Source: Pseudomonas sp. JUb42
GTDB lineage: Bacteria; Pseudomonadota; Gammaproteobacteria; Pseudomonadales; Pseudomonadaceae
Direction of reading: 5' to 3'
Length of the DNA: 64,000 nucleotides
Assembly: GCF_024807945.1 (NCBI RefSeq)
Contig: NZ_JANUFD010000017.1
Location: 141,611-205,610, forward strand
Shown: positions 16,449 through 25,849 of the stretch, one piece after another
Numbering within the stretch: position 1 is the stretch's first letter
How the letters are laid out: every line of letters starts with the position of its first letter
The notes under the pieces: model-generated
Database searches by the model: none
Seen by the model: only the letters and a program-made list of their open reading frames with translations
Told to the model about the DNA's origin: nothing
Program-made: the position numbers and the translations under genes

Positions 16449-17558
16449 ATGTCCGCTGTCCGTGACGAAGCACAAGCCACCCCTGAGCCAACCGGCAACG
16501 GCCAACGCGGCAAGGCACGCCGGATTCTCTTGCTGATGGCCGGTGCGGCGGTGATCGGCGGGGTTGCCTGGGGCGCCTACTGGTGGCTCGAAGGCCGCTT
16601 CATCGAATCCACCGACGATGCTTACCTGCAAGCGGACAGCATCAGCGTGGCGCCCAAGATCAGTGGTTACGTCGGCGAAGTGCTGGTGGCAGACAACCAG
16701 AAGGTCCATCGCGGCGACATCCTCGTGCGTCTCGACGCGCGCAAATACCAGGCCGCCACCGACGAAGCCTCTGCCACCATCGCCGCTCGCCAGGCGGATC
16801 TGGCCAAGGCCGAGGCGGACCTCGTCCAGCAGGACTCGACCATTGCCGAAGCCCGCGCCCAGCTCCAGGGCGCGCAAGCCGACGCCCGTCATGCCCAGGG
16901 CGAAGTCACCCGCTACGCCCCGCTCGCCCGCTCCGGCGCCGAACCCGAAGAACATCTGGCACAACTGAATAACCAGTCGCTGCAGGCCCGCGCCACCCTG
17001 GCCGCCAAGGAAGCCGCGCTGCGCTCCAGTGAAACCCGTTACGGTACTTTGCAGGCCCAACTGAAACAGGCCCAGGCGCAACTCGGTGTAGCCCGGGCGC
17101 AAGCGGCACAATCCCAACTGGACGTAGACGACGCGGTGATTCGCAGCCCCCTCGACGGGCGCATTGCCGACCGTGGCGTGCGGGTCGGCCAGTATGTGCA
17201 GCCCGGCACCCGGTTGCTGACCGTGGTGCCGGTGAGCGACGTCTACCTGACCGCCAACTACAAGGAAACCCAGATCGGCGGCCTGCGTTCCGGGCAGAGC
17301 GTGACCATTCATGTCGACGCCTGGCCGGGTCATGACCTCAATGGCCGGGTCGACAGCCTGTCCCCCGGCACCGGCGCGCAGTTCGCTCTGCTGCCGCCGT
17401 CCAACGCCACTGGCAACTTCACCAAGATCGTCCAGCGCGTGCCGGTGCGGATCGTCCTGGACGTCTCCGATGAACAGCGCCAGACGCTGGTTCCGGGCCT
17501 GTCGGCCACCGTCGATATCGACACCCGTACCGGCCAGGCGGACACCCACCATGGCTGA
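16449..17558 (+). CDS. HlyD/EmrA-family membrane fusion protein
   Basis: A 369-residue periplasmic adaptor for tripartite efflux. One N-terminal membrane helix (about 24-45) anchors it in the inner membrane. A biotinyl-lipoyl-like domain follows (STDDAYLQADSISVAPKISGYVGEV, about 56-80), then a long alpha-helical hairpin rich in Ala, Gln and Glu (about 100-215), then a beta-barrel segment. ATG at 16449 has GGAG 7 bases upstream. Its stop overlaps the start of the MFS gene by 8 bases, so the genes form one operon. Confidence 0.92.
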   Translation: MSAVRDEAQATPEPTGNGQRGKARRILLLMAGAAVIGGVAWGAYWWLEGRFIESTDDAYLQADSISVAPKISGYVGEVLVADNQKVHRGDILVRLDARKYQAATDEASATIAARQADLAKAEADLVQQDSTIAEARAQLQGAQADARHAQGEVTRYAPLARSGAEPEEHLAQLNNQSLQARATLAAKEAALRSSETRYGTLQAQLKQAQAQLGVARAQAAQSQLDVDDAVIRSPLDGRIADRGVRVGQYVQPGTRLLTVVPVSDVYLTANYKETQIGGLRSGQSVTIHVDAWPGHDLNGRVDSLSPGTGAQFALLPPSNATGNFTKIVQRVPVRIVLDVSDEQRQTLVPGLSATVDIDTRTGQADTHHG

Positions 17559-19131
17559 GGCCCTCGCCGGGGCCGTACCCCATGAAGCACCGCGCAACGC
17601 CTCGCTGACCGACTGGATTGCCGTCGCCGCCGGTTCCATGGGCGCCTTGCTGGCGACCCTGGATATCTCCATCACCAACTCGGCCCTGCCGCAGATCCAG
17701 GGCCAGATCGGCGCCACCGGCACCGAGGGCACCTGGATTGCCACCGGCTACCTGATGTCAGAAATCGTCATGATTCCCTTGGCGGCATGGCTGACCCGGG
17801 TCTTTGGCCTGCGCCGTTTTCTGATCGGCACGGCCTTGATGTTCACCTTCTTTTCCATGTTCTGCGGGCTCTCGTCCAGCCTAGGGGCGATGATCGCCGG
17901 GCGCATCGGCCAGGGTTTTGCCGGGGGCGCGATGATCCCCACAGCCCAGACCATCGTGCGCACCCGCCTGCCCGCGCATCAGATGGCCATTGGCACCACC
18001 TTGTTCGGCATGACGGCCATTCTCGGACCCTTGCTCGGCCCGGTGATCGGCGGCTGGCTGACGGAGAACATCAACTGGCGCTGGTGTTTCTTCCTCAATC
18101 TGCCCATCAGCATTGCCTTGATCACCCTGCTGCTGGTCGGGCTGCCTGCCGAGAAGATGAACCTGGAGCGCTTTATCAAGGCCGACTGGCTGGGCATCAT
18201 CGGCCTGGCCATGGGCCTCAGCTCCCTGACCGTGGTGCTGGAAGAGGGTCAGCGCGAACACTGGTTCGACTCCCTACTGATCTGCTGGCTGAGTGTCACC
18301 ATGGTGGTCGGTTTCTTCGGTATTGCCCTAGGCCAGCTCAGGTCCGCAACCCCGATACTGAACCTGCGCCTGATGACCAACAGCGCCTTCGGCAGCGTCC
18401 TGCTGATCGCCACCGCCGTGGGTGCGGGGCTCTATGGCACCGCCTATCTGGTGCCGCAGTTCCTCGGCATCCTTTCGGGCTACAACGCCCAACAGGCTGG
18501 CTCGATCATGCTGCTGTCCGGCATCCCGGCGTTTTTCGTGCTGCCGTTGCTGCCGCGGATACTCGGGCGCTACGACCTGCGCTGGCTGGTCGGCATCGGC
18601 CTGCTGTTGTACTGGGCCAGTTGTTTTCTCGATACCAGCCTGACCGCCGCCAGTGTCGGCCATGACTTTACCGTCTCGCAGCTGTTGCGCGGCTTCGGCC
18701 AGATTCTGGTGATGCTGCCGTTGAGTCAACTGTCGATGCGCTCGGTGCAGGCCCACGAGGCGGGAGACGCCGCGGGGCTGTACAACATGTCGCGCAACCT
18801 CGGCGGCACCATCGGCCTGGCACTACTTGGGGTGCTGATGGACCGGCGCAGCCATTTCCATGACGACATGCTGCGCGAAGGCATACCTGCCAATAGCCAA
18901 CTGGCCCAAGACCATATGGCCAGCAGCACGGCCAGCTACCTGGCGCAGAGCGGCGACCCTTCAACAGCGTCGCTCCAGGCTTTGACCCAGGTTGCCAGCG
19001 ACATTGCCCAGCAAGCTGCGGTCATGGCCTACAACGATGCGTTCCATGCCCTGGGCCTGGCCATGCTGACCTGTCTACCCCTGATCTTTATCCTGAAATC
19101 GCGCGCAGCGCAGGCAGGCTCCCGAAAATGA
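17551..19131 (+). CDS. EmrB/QacA-type MFS transporter (DHA2 family)
   Basis: A 526-residue inner membrane drug:proton antiporter with about fourteen helices. Conserved features are the helix-1 motif DISITNSALPQIQ (about 33-45) and the antiporter motif C region GPLLGPVIGGWL. The start ATG at 17551 lies inside the end of the emrA-like gene; longer upstream frames belong to a different reading frame of that gene. It works with the adaptor and the outer membrane factor encoded on either side as an EmrAB-TolC-like pump. The substrate range cannot be predicted. Confidence 0.93.
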   Translation: MAEALAGAVPHEAPRNASLTDWIAVAAGSMGALLATLDISITNSALPQIQGQIGATGTEGTWIATGYLMSEIVMIPLAAWLTRVFGLRRFLIGTALMFTFFSMFCGLSSSLGAMIAGRIGQGFAGGAMIPTAQTIVRTRLPAHQMAIGTTLFGMTAILGPLLGPVIGGWLTENINWRWCFFLNLPISIALITLLLVGLPAEKMNLERFIKADWLGIIGLAMGLSSLTVVLEEGQREHWFDSLLICWLSVTMVVGFFGIALGQLRSATPILNLRLMTNSAFGSVLLIATAVGAGLYGTAYLVPQFLGILSGYNAQQAGSIMLLSGIPAFFVLPLLPRILGRYDLRWLVGIGLLLYWASCFLDTSLTAASVGHDFTVSQLLRGFGQILVMLPLSQLSMRSVQAHEAGDAAGLYNMSRNLGGTIGLALLGVLMDRRSHFHDDMLREGIPANSQLAQDHMASSTASYLAQSGDPSTASLQALTQVASDIAQQAAVMAYNDAFHALGLAMLTCLPLIFILKSRAAQAGSRK

Positions 19132-20558
19132 TTGCTCGTTCATTACCCTTTCTCCTGAGCCTTGGCTTGCTCTCGGCCTGTACCGTCGGCCCCGACTACC
19201 ACGGCGCCCCCGGCGTCGCGCCGAAAACCCTGGCCGCCGGGCGCCTGCCCAATGCCCCTGCCGAACCCAACGCGCCCTCCCCGGCAAGCTGGTGGCAGGC
19301 CCTGAATGACCAGCAACTCAACGAACTGGTCAGCCTGGCCTTCGCCAACAGCCCCGATATCGCCACGGCCCAGGCCCGTCTGCGCCAGTCCCGGGCCAGC
19401 CTGAGCGGCGCCCATGCCGATGCCATGCCCAAAGTCAGCGGCGATGCGGCCATGTTGAAACTGCGCTCCCCCGACACGTCTGCACTCAGCAGCGGTGACA
19501 GTGGCGGCGGTGGCGGTGGTCGCGGCCCGTTGACTCTGTACCTGGCCGGTTTCGATGCCAGTTGGGAGGTCGATATGTTTGGCGGCACCCGTCGCGCCAT
19601 CGAAGCGGCCCAGGCTGAAGCCGAGTCGTCCCGGGCGCAACTGGCCGATACCCAGGTGCAACTGGCCGCCGAAGTGGTGCAGGCCTATGCCGACCTGCGC
19701 GATCAGCAGACACGCCTGGCCCTGGTCGATGCCACGATGGAAATGGACAGCCAGGCCCTGGACCTGACGCAACAGCGCCGTGAGCGCGGCGTGGCCTCGC
19801 AGCTGCAATTGGAACAGGTGCTGACCCAGGTGGAAAACACCCGCTCGCAACGCCTGCCGCTGCAAGCCTCAATCATCGAGTCCATGGATCAACTGGGCTT
19901 GCTCTGCGGCCTTGAGCCAGGAGAACTGCAAAGCCGACTGAGCCCGCCACAAGCCATGCCGGGCATTCCCGGACATGTGCCCTTTGCCAACCCGAGGGCG
20001 ATCCTCCAGGCCCGCCCGGACATCCGCGCCGCCGAGCGCAAACTGGCCTCCAGCAACGCACAGATCGGCGAGAAACAGGCCGACTGGTTTCCCAAACTGA
20101 GCCTGATGGGCGACCTGTCGTTCTCCGCCGCCGACCCCGGTCATCTGGCGCGTAAAGAAAACGGCACCTGGCTGGTGCTGCCACGCCTGACCTGGAACTT
20201 CCTCGATTTCGGCCGCGTCGCCGCCAGCGTCGAAGGTGCCCAGGGTGCTCGCGACGAAGCCCTGGCCCAGTACCGCAGCGTGGTGCTGACCGCCCTGCGC
20301 GACGCCGACGTGGCCCTGGCCCGCTATGGCCACGATCGGCAGAACGTCGTGCTGCTGCGCAACGTCGAAGCCTCTGCCGTGCGCGCCGCCGACCTGACCC
20401 AGCAACGCTACCGCGCCGGCACCGCCAGCACCCTGGACTGGCTGGACGCCGAGCGCACCCGCTTCCAGGCCCAGGAAAAGCGCATTTCCGGTGACGCCAC
20501 ACTGCTCAAGGATTTTGCTTCGTTGCATAAATCCTTGGGCTTGGGGTGGAGTTTGTAG
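19128..20558 (+). CDS. NodT-family outer membrane factor lipoprotein
   Basis: A 476-residue TolC-like outer membrane channel. A lipoprotein signal ends in LLSAC (Cys18), followed by TVGPDY, the usual start of the mature NodT-type protein. Two OEP repeats with long coiled-coil helices make up the rest. A Gly-rich insertion (SGGGGGGRG) occurs near residue 125. It overlaps the MFS stop by 4 bases, completing the three-gene efflux operon. Confidence 0.92.
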   Translation: MIARSLPFLLSLGLLSACTVGPDYHGAPGVAPKTLAAGRLPNAPAEPNAPSPASWWQALNDQQLNELVSLAFANSPDIATAQARLRQSRASLSGAHADAMPKVSGDAAMLKLRSPDTSALSSGDSGGGGGGRGPLTLYLAGFDASWEVDMFGGTRRAIEAAQAEAESSRAQLADTQVQLAAEVVQAYADLRDQQTRLALVDATMEMDSQALDLTQQRRERGVASQLQLEQVLTQVENTRSQRLPLQASIIESMDQLGLLCGLEPGELQSRLSPPQAMPGIPGHVPFANPRAILQARPDIRAAERKLASSNAQIGEKQADWFPKLSLMGDLSFSAADPGHLARKENGTWLVLPRLTWNFLDFGRVAASVEGAQGARDEALAQYRSVVLTALRDADVALARYGHDRQNVVLLRNVEASAVRAADLTQQRYRAGTASTLDWLDAERTRFQAQEKRISGDATLLKDFASLHKSLGLGWSL

Positions 20559-20578
20559 CGCAAAGACCAAACAGTGCA

Positions 20579-20665
20579 GGACCGGCTTCAGCCGGGAAGC
20601 TTAGGTATGATCGACACACCTCTATCGCAGGTCACCTACCGCCTTCCCGGCTAAAGCCGGTCCCA
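20579..20665. repeat. Intergenic hairpin repeat, family B copy 2
   Basis: Arms GGACCGGCTTCAGCCGGGAA and TTCCCGGCTAAAGCCGGTCC flank about 40 bases. It sits between the convergent ends of the efflux operon and the FadL gene and may act as a transcription barrier. Confidence 0.85.
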
Positions 20666-20694
20666 CATGAGGCTGATTTTTTGCAGGAAGTTGT

Positions 20695-21852
20695 TCAGAA
20701 CTTGTAGCCCACTCCAACCGTCAGCATATGCAACTCTCCGCCGGCCTCGGTGCCCTCGCTTGCCCCGGTCCCTTTGCTGATATGGCGCAAGTCGTACATA
20801 TAGGCACCGGTCAGCTCCAGGTCGTCAGACAGCTTATAGGTCAGGCCCAGGTGCGCGCTTTTCGGTTGGTCGCAAGGCGCCACGGCAATCAGCGTCGCCT
20901 CGCGTTCCGGCACCTGATGGTTGGCCAGGGACAGGCCAGTACGCACTTGCAGGCGTTCATTGACCTTGTAGTTAACCCCGAAACGGAAGACGTTCTGGTC
21001 GCGCCAGCCGAACCCCGGCCCGTTGCTCGCTCCCGGCGCGCCGCCTTCGGTCAGGGAGTTGGCGAAGGTTTTCTGGCTGGCCCAGTTGATCCATACGTAG
21101 TCGAAGGCAAAGGTCCAGTCGCCCAGGTCGTAGGCCAGTCCCGCGCCCGCCTGCTGCGGCGCGTTCAAGCGGCCGTCGGGGATGATGTCGTCATGGGCAT
21201 CGAGTTTCTGAAACCAGACCGGCGACGAATAGGTCACGCCCAGCCTCAAGCCCGGAGCGATAGTACCCATGTAGCCGACGCCCACGCCGATACCCAGGGC
21301 ATGATCCGTATCGTTAGTCGCGCCGAAATTTTCCAGGCCATGCAGCATCAGGCTTTCATAACCGAGTTTGACTGACAGCCCGAAATAGTGACCCGGGGCA
21401 AACTCGTAAGTGGCGGTTGGCGCAATCAACATCTGCGCCAATGTCGACTTCACCTTCGAGGTGCCAAAGGCCGGGATGGATTTACCGTAATCGACCCCCG
21501 CACCGTAGCCAGAAACCGCAAGCCCCAGGGTAATGTCCGGACGATATTGATAATTGACCCCGAACCCAGGAAGAAAGACCAACACATCGTCGCTGTTTTT
21601 CGCGCCGTGCACGTTGGAGCGCAACTGCCCACCGGTGGCCATCAGGCTGCCGTCCACTCGCGTCCCCACCGCTCCCATGCCCGCCGGGTTATTCACCGCC
21701 GCCGTCGAGTCTGTAGGGTTGGCGATGGAGGCCCCGCCCATGCCCATGGCCTGGGCGCCATAACCAGCATATTGAGATCCATTGGAGGCCTCTACTACCT
21801 TGGCCGATAACACCATTACGCCCGCAAGAACGATTGCAAACAACTTTCTCAT
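20695..21852 (-). CDS. FadL/OmpP1-family outer membrane porin
   Basis: A 385-residue outer membrane channel for hydrophobic molecules. A signal peptide (about 1-22) is followed by the FadL N-terminal hatch-like sequence GYGAQAMGMGGASIANPTDS and the NNPAG motif (about 55-59). The rest is amphipathic beta-barrel, ending in Phe as outer membrane proteins do (VGYKF). It is the last gene of the eight-gene catabolic block and probably admits the aromatic or hydrophobic substrate. A 156-base gap separates it from the SMP-30 gene, so it could also have its own promoter. Confidence 0.9.
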   Translation of the reverse strand: MRKLFAIVLAGVMVLSAKVVEASNGSQYAGYGAQAMGMGGASIANPTDSTAAVNNPAGMGAVGTRVDGSLMATGGQLRSNVHGAKNSDDVLVFLPGFGVNYQYRPDITLGLAVSGYGAGVDYGKSIPAFGTSKVKSTLAQMLIAPTATYEFAPGHYFGLSVKLGYESLMLHGLENFGATNDTDHALGIGVGVGYMGTIAPGLRLGVTYSSPVWFQKLDAHDDIIPDGRLNAPQQAGAGLAYDLGDWTFAFDYVWINWASQKTFANSLTEGGAPGASNGPGFGWRDQNVFRFGVNYKVNERLQVRTGLSLANHQVPEREATLIAVAPCDQPKSAHLGLTYKLSDDLELTGAYMYDLRHISKGTGASEGTEAGGELHMLTVGVGYKF

Positions 21853-21972
21853 GACCCTGATTCCTTATATTTATTTTAGACAGGTCAATGTCCATGGCTT
21901 TGCACCGGACAAGCCGAGCCCGCAACGCCTGTCTGTGCAGACGCCGTTGGACACAATCAATGGCTTTGGAAC

Positions 21973-21991
21973 GGGGCAGTCAGCCTGCCCC
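21973..21991 (-). terminator. Small GC hairpin between SMP-30 and fadL genes
   Basis: GGGGCAG and CTGCCCC are perfect 7-base arms around a 5-base loop, 18 bases past the SMP-30 stop codon. No U-run follows on the minus strand, so this would be a weak terminator or an mRNA-stabilising hairpin that sets lower expression of the porin. Confidence 0.35.
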
Positions 21992-22008
21992 GTGACAGAC
22001 GCAGGGCG

Positions 22009-22926
22009 TTATGGGCGCCCGTCGCCGCGGCCTACGGCAACGCGGGTGGTGTAGATGGTTGTCTCGGTATCCAGGGCGACCATAGCTTCGAAGATGTTCT
22101 TGTGCTGCCCCTTGATCCGGGTCGCCGCCATGAACAGGGTCTTGCCGTCTTCGCCGCCCAGGGTGCAGGCCACCACTTCATGGTCGGGAACATGAATGCG
22201 ATCGGTGACTTGGCCAGTGCTGTCAATGCGCATGAATTGTGCGGAACGCAGCACGCTCAGCCAGATACCGCCCTCGGCATCGATGGCGATGCCGTCCACG
22301 CAGCCACGGCTATGCGCACGGTCCTCGGCACTGGCAAAAACCTCTTTCATGTCCAACAGGATACGGCGGTTCACCAGCTTGCCGTCGACGATATCCACCG
22401 TCGTAAGGCGCTCGGCAAAGGTCTCGGAAAACACCATGCGCTGCTTGTCCGGCGTGATCACGATACCGTTGGGAAAATTGCACTCTTCCAGGGCCACGGA
22501 TATTTCGCCGTTGGGTTCGACGACCACAATGCGCCCGGGCTTCAGCGCCTCGCCTTCGAAAACCCGCGCGCCCACGTCGTCGACATAGATACGGCCCTCG
22601 TCGTCGATCACCATGTCGCCGATATAACCGGTGAACACGCCGGACAGGTCTGCATACAGCTCAAGCCCATTTGGAGTATGGCGGTACAGGCGCGTGTCAT
22701 GCATGGAGCTGAGGATCAACTCGCCGTTGGGCAGGAACCCCAGGCCGTTTGGCTTGAGGGGCATTTCGGCAATCACGGTCTTGTTACCCGCGCCGTCAAT
22801 GGCGTAGACCTTCTTGCCCAGCATGTCGGAAATGTACAGGGTGCCGTCCCGCCAGCGAGGGCTTTCCCCGAAGTACAAACCGCTGGTCAACACATTCAGC
22901 TCGTATTGTTTTTGTTCTGAAGACAT
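22009..22926 (-). CDS. SMP-30/gluconolactonase-family lactonase
   Basis: A 305-residue six-bladed beta-propeller hydrolase. Motifs are GESPRWRDGTLYISDM (about 20-35, holding a metal-binding Glu), the NGLGFLPNGEL segment, and CNFPNGIVITPDKQRMVFSET with the conserved Asn near the metal. Family members hydrolyse lactones using a divalent metal. ATG at 22926 has AAGGTGG upstream; longer versions lack a ribosome site. Its place in the catabolic operon suggests it opens a lactone intermediate, but that is inference. Confidence 0.88.
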   Translation of the reverse strand: MSSEQKQYELNVLTSGLYFGESPRWRDGTLYISDMLGKKVYAIDGAGNKTVIAEMPLKPNGLGFLPNGELILSSMHDTRLYRHTPNGLELYADLSGVFTGYIGDMVIDDEGRIYVDDVGARVFEGEALKPGRIVVVEPNGEISVALEECNFPNGIVITPDKQRMVFSETFAERLTTVDIVDGKLVNRRILLDMKEVFASAEDRAHSRGCVDGIAIDAEGGIWLSVLRSAQFMRIDSTGQVTDRIHVPDHEVVACTLGGEDGKTLFMAATRIKGQHKNIFEAMVALDTETTIYTTRVAVGRGDGRP

Positions 22927-23050
22927 GTCGCATACCACCTTGGTTATTGGAGTTGTGTTGTAAGGCATCGTGCAGCGACACGACGCCCTTTCATGCACGC
23001 AAGAGTCCGCTTCGGACCTCCTGTCCAGGCAGCGTCCCGACCTTCCAGGG

Positions 23051-24235
23051 TCAGGCGATTTCAAACAGCCCCGCCGCCCCCATTCCACCGCCCACACACA
23101 TCGACACCACGGCATAGCGTGCCTTGCGGCGTTTACCTTCGATCAGCACATGCCCGACCTGGCGCGCGCCGGTCATGCCGTAGGGGTGCCCGATGGAAAT
23201 CGCACCACCGTTGACGTTGCACAGGCCCGGATCGATGCCCAGCTGTTGCTGGCAATACAGCGCCTGACAGGCGAATGCTTCGTTGAGCTCCCAGAGATCG
23301 ATATCCTCGATCCGCAAACCGTGCTGGCGCAGCAGCCTGGGAATGGCGAGCAAAGGGCCGATACCCATTTCCTCGGGAGCCAGCCCGGCCACGGCCATGC
23401 CTCGATAGACGCCCAAAGGCGTCACACCCTGTTGCGCGGCGTAGACGCTGTCCATGAGCACACAGGCGCTGGCACCATCGGACAGTTGGCTGGCATTGCC
23501 TGCGGTGACGCTGCCGCCTTCCAGCACCGGCGTCAGGCGCGCGAGGCTGTCCAGGGTGGTCTGCGGCCGGTTGCCTTCATCACGCTCCAGCACAACCTCT
23601 TGCAGGTGGGCCACCCCGGTGTCCTTGTCGACGACTCGCTGCCTGGCAGTAATCGGCACTATCTCGTCGCTCATGCGTCCCTGTGCCTGGGCAAGGGCAG
23701 TACGTTGCTGAGAAGCCAGGGCATAAAGATCCTGGGCTTCACGGGAGATACCGTAGCGACGCGCGACGTTCTCGGCGGTCTGCAGCATCGGCATGTAGGC
23801 ACCAGGCACCGCCTGAATAACCGCCGGGTCCTGTTCCTCGGCGACCCAGCGGAAGTAGCCGTGCTGCACTGCGGAGATATTCTCCTGCCCGCCTGCGGCA
23901 ACGACCTGCATGCCGTCGTGGACGATCTGTCTGGCGGCCGTGGCAATCGCCATCAGGCCCGAAGAGCACTGGCGATCCAGGGTCATGCCACTTACGGTCA
24001 ACGGCAGACCGGCGGCGAACACAGCATTGCGGGCCAGATTGGAGCCGGCCGTACCAGCGGCCAGCACCGTCCCTATGACCACGTCCTCGATCAGCGCCGG
24101 GTCGATACCGGCACGTGCCACTGCATGGCGCAAGGCGTGCCCCATCAGGGTCGGCGACTTGATGTTATTGAGCGCCCCTCGGCTGGCTTTGCCGATGGGT
24201 GTTCGGGCTGTCGAAACGATCAGCGCTTCACGCAT
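23051..24235 (-). CDS. Thiolase-family acyltransferase (acetyl-CoA acetyltransferase-like)
   Basis: A 394-residue thiolase. The acylated cysteine is Cys90 (DRQCSSG), the C-terminal GHPYGMTGARQVGH holds the catalytic His, and CVGGGMGAAG near the end holds the second Cys. All catalytic parts look intact. The usual GHPxGxSG motif has Tyr in place of Ile/Leu, a minor variant. ATG at 24235 has AGGAGA 7 bases upstream and overlaps the thioesterase stop by 8 bases. In the operon it could release acetyl-CoA from a beta-ketoacyl-CoA ring-cleavage product. Confidence 0.92.
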   Translation of the reverse strand: MREALIVSTARTPIGKASRGALNNIKSPTLMGHALRHAVARAGIDPALIEDVVIGTVLAAGTAGSNLARNAVFAAGLPLTVSGMTLDRQCSSGLMAIATAARQIVHDGMQVVAAGGQENISAVQHGYFRWVAEEQDPAVIQAVPGAYMPMLQTAENVARRYGISREAQDLYALASQQRTALAQAQGRMSDEIVPITARQRVVDKDTGVAHLQEVVLERDEGNRPQTTLDSLARLTPVLEGGSVTAGNASQLSDGASACVLMDSVYAAQQGVTPLGVYRGMAVAGLAPEEMGIGPLLAIPRLLRQHGLRIEDIDLWELNEAFACQALYCQQQLGIDPGLCNVNGGAISIGHPYGMTGARQVGHVLIEGKRRKARYAVVSMCVGGGMGAAGLFEIA

Positions 24236-24692
24236 GTTCGTCTCCTGAGATCCGCTGGTGCTGCTGCAATGCATCGCGCAATGCCTGGGGCAGCGCCAGG
24301 CTGCGCATCTCGTGAGGCGTCACGCAGATCGGCGAAAACACGCCCTCGAACGCCAATTGGCCATCCGGCAGGAAAGCATGGGCATGCAGGTCGAAGGTCC
24401 TTACGCGGATGTCACCCACCTGAATGCGAATATCCACCACTGACCCCGGCGGCAGGCTTTTGTGGAAGGTCAGCGACATATGCTTGCAGGCCAGGCCACC
24501 GTTGCCGCCGCCCTTTGCGCTGGCCTCAGGCCCCCAGCCGATATGCGCGTAGAAATGCATGACCGCGCCGATCAGGTAGTCGGTGAAGCGGCCGGTGTAG
24601 GCCACGCCAGCCGGATCGCAATCGACCCAGCGTACCGTGCGCCGGACCATGAACGGCCGTTGCTCGATGACGTACTCGATGCCCCCGCTCAT
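24228..24692 (-). CDS. Hotdog thioesterase, 4-hydroxybenzoyl-CoA thioesterase-like
   Basis: A 154-residue single hotdog-fold protein. The segment VRWVDCDPAGVAYTGRFTDY (about 20-39) matches the 4HBT family signature with the catalytic acid among Asp24 and Asp26. Such enzymes hydrolyse acyl- or aryl-CoA thioesters. It overlaps both neighbours (4 bases with the monooxygenase, 8 bases with the thiolase), indicating tight translational coupling. Probable role: releasing a hydroxylated aryl acid from CoA. Confidence 0.87.
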   Translation of the reverse strand: MSGGIEYVIEQRPFMVRRTVRWVDCDPAGVAYTGRFTDYLIGAVMHFYAHIGWGPEASAKGGGNGGLACKHMSLTFHKSLPPGSVVDIRIQVGDIRVRTFDLHAHAFLPDGQLAFEGVFSPICVTPHEMRSLALPQALRDALQQHQRISGDEHA

Positions 24693-25849
24693 GCCGCACT
24701 TCCCGCTCGCCCGAGGCGCACCATCAGCTCGGGGTACTGTTCGCGCAGGCGTTCATCATTGACCCGCCCGGTGCGAGTCATGAACTGATAGACAAATTCC
24801 TCGGGGGAGTAAGTGTCCATCCACTGCCCCATCCGCTCATACCAGAGATAGGAACGCTCTGAGGCGCCAATCAGCTTCTGCTTGCTCGGCCGATGTGTGC
24901 GCTCATAAGCCGCCAGGCCTGCACCGGCATCGCCATTACAGGCCAGCAGTGCCTCGGCCAGGGCAATGGCATCGTTCATGGCAATGCGCGTGCCGGAACC
25001 TATGGAGAAATGCGCGCTGGCCAGTGCATCACCCACCAGTACATGACGGCCGTGGGTCCAGTGGGCATTGCGGATCACCGGGAATTGCCGCCAGACGACG
25101 CGGGCGTTGCCACTGATCAGCGGCGCACCCTCCAGCTCAGGCGCGAAGATTTCCTCCATAAGGGCCTGACGCTGCCCTTCAGTCATCTGGCCGAGGGCGA
25201 GACGCTCCCAGGTAGCATCGTCACACTCGGCGACAAAGGTGCTCATCTCGTCGCTGTAGGCATAGTAATGAGCGACGAAATGGCCACCCTGATATTTGCG
25301 AAAGACCAGGGCCGAGGCGGCAAAGACTTTGCTCGTCCCGTACCAGGCGAAATGATTGCCCAGCGTATTGCTGGTCGTGGCGAAACCCTGCTCGAACTCG
25401 CGACGAATCACTGAGTTGATGCCGTCGGCGCCCACCACTACATCGGCATCCTGCAAGCCGAGCCGAGCCAGGTCTGCGGTGCTTTCAATACGCTCGCGAT
25501 AGTGCACCACCACGCCAGCCTGCTCGGCGTGCTGCTCAAGGATCTGCAACAGCGTGAGCCTGGGAATCGCCCCGCCCTTGACCGGCAGGCGAAAGCCGAT
25601 CGGAGTTTCCGCCTGGACAATAATCTGGTGCTGATGCTGTCGGGTTGCTTCGGATAGCGCGTCATAAGAGTCGGCATCGGCCTCGCGCAGCTGTTGCAAG
25701 CCACTGTCGGCCAGCACTACGCCAAAACCGAAGGTGGCGTCCGCCGCGTTCTGCTCAATGACTTCGACGGTCCACCGGGGTGCGCGGCGCTTGAGTAGCA
25801 AGGCAAGGTACAGGCCGGACGGACCGCCGCCGACGATAGCTACTTTCAT
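24689..25849 (-). CDS. FAD-dependent aromatic monooxygenase (salicylyl-CoA 5-hydroxylase-like)
   Basis: A 386-residue class A flavoprotein hydroxylase. The FAD dinucleotide motif is VGGGPSGLYLA (about 6-16), followed by a TFGFGVVLAD segment typical of the salicylyl-CoA/anthraniloyl-CoA hydroxylase branch. The second FAD motif is VGADGINS, and VGDALASAHFSIGSG binds the FAD pyrophosphate in the C-terminal half. It is translationally coupled to the VOC gene upstream (ATGA) and the thioesterase downstream. With the ligase in the same operon, hydroxylation of an aryl-CoA is the likeliest reaction. The substrate is not proven. Confidence 0.87.
   Translation of the reverse strand: MKVAIVGGGPSGLYLALLLKRRAPRWTVEVIEQNAADATFGFGVVLADSGLQQLREADADSYDALSEATRQHQHQIIVQAETPIGFRLPVKGGAIPRLTLLQILEQHAEQAGVVVHYRERIESTADLARLGLQDADVVVGADGINSVIRREFEQGFATTSNTLGNHFAWYGTSKVFAASALVFRKYQGGHFVAHYYAYSDEMSTFVAECDDATWERLALGQMTEGQRQALMEEIFAPELEGAPLISGNARVVWRQFPVIRNAHWTHGRHVLVGDALASAHFSIGSGTRIAMNDAIALAEALLACNGDAGAGLAAYERTHRPSKQKLIGASERSYLWYERMGQWMDTYSPEEFVYQFMTRTGRVNDERLREQYPELMVRLGRAGSAA

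Noticed and set aside
17311..17550. An N-terminal extension of the EmrB-like gene into the emrA-like gene
   Set aside because: The extension reads a different frame of the HlyD-type gene and has no membrane or family signal; the MFS fold begins after ATG at 17551.
22970..24562. A 530-residue plus-strand frame over the thiolase and thioesterase genes
   Set aside because: It is antisense to a complete thiolase with intact catalytic residues. The translation is low-complexity (His, Arg, Gly) without recognisable domains.
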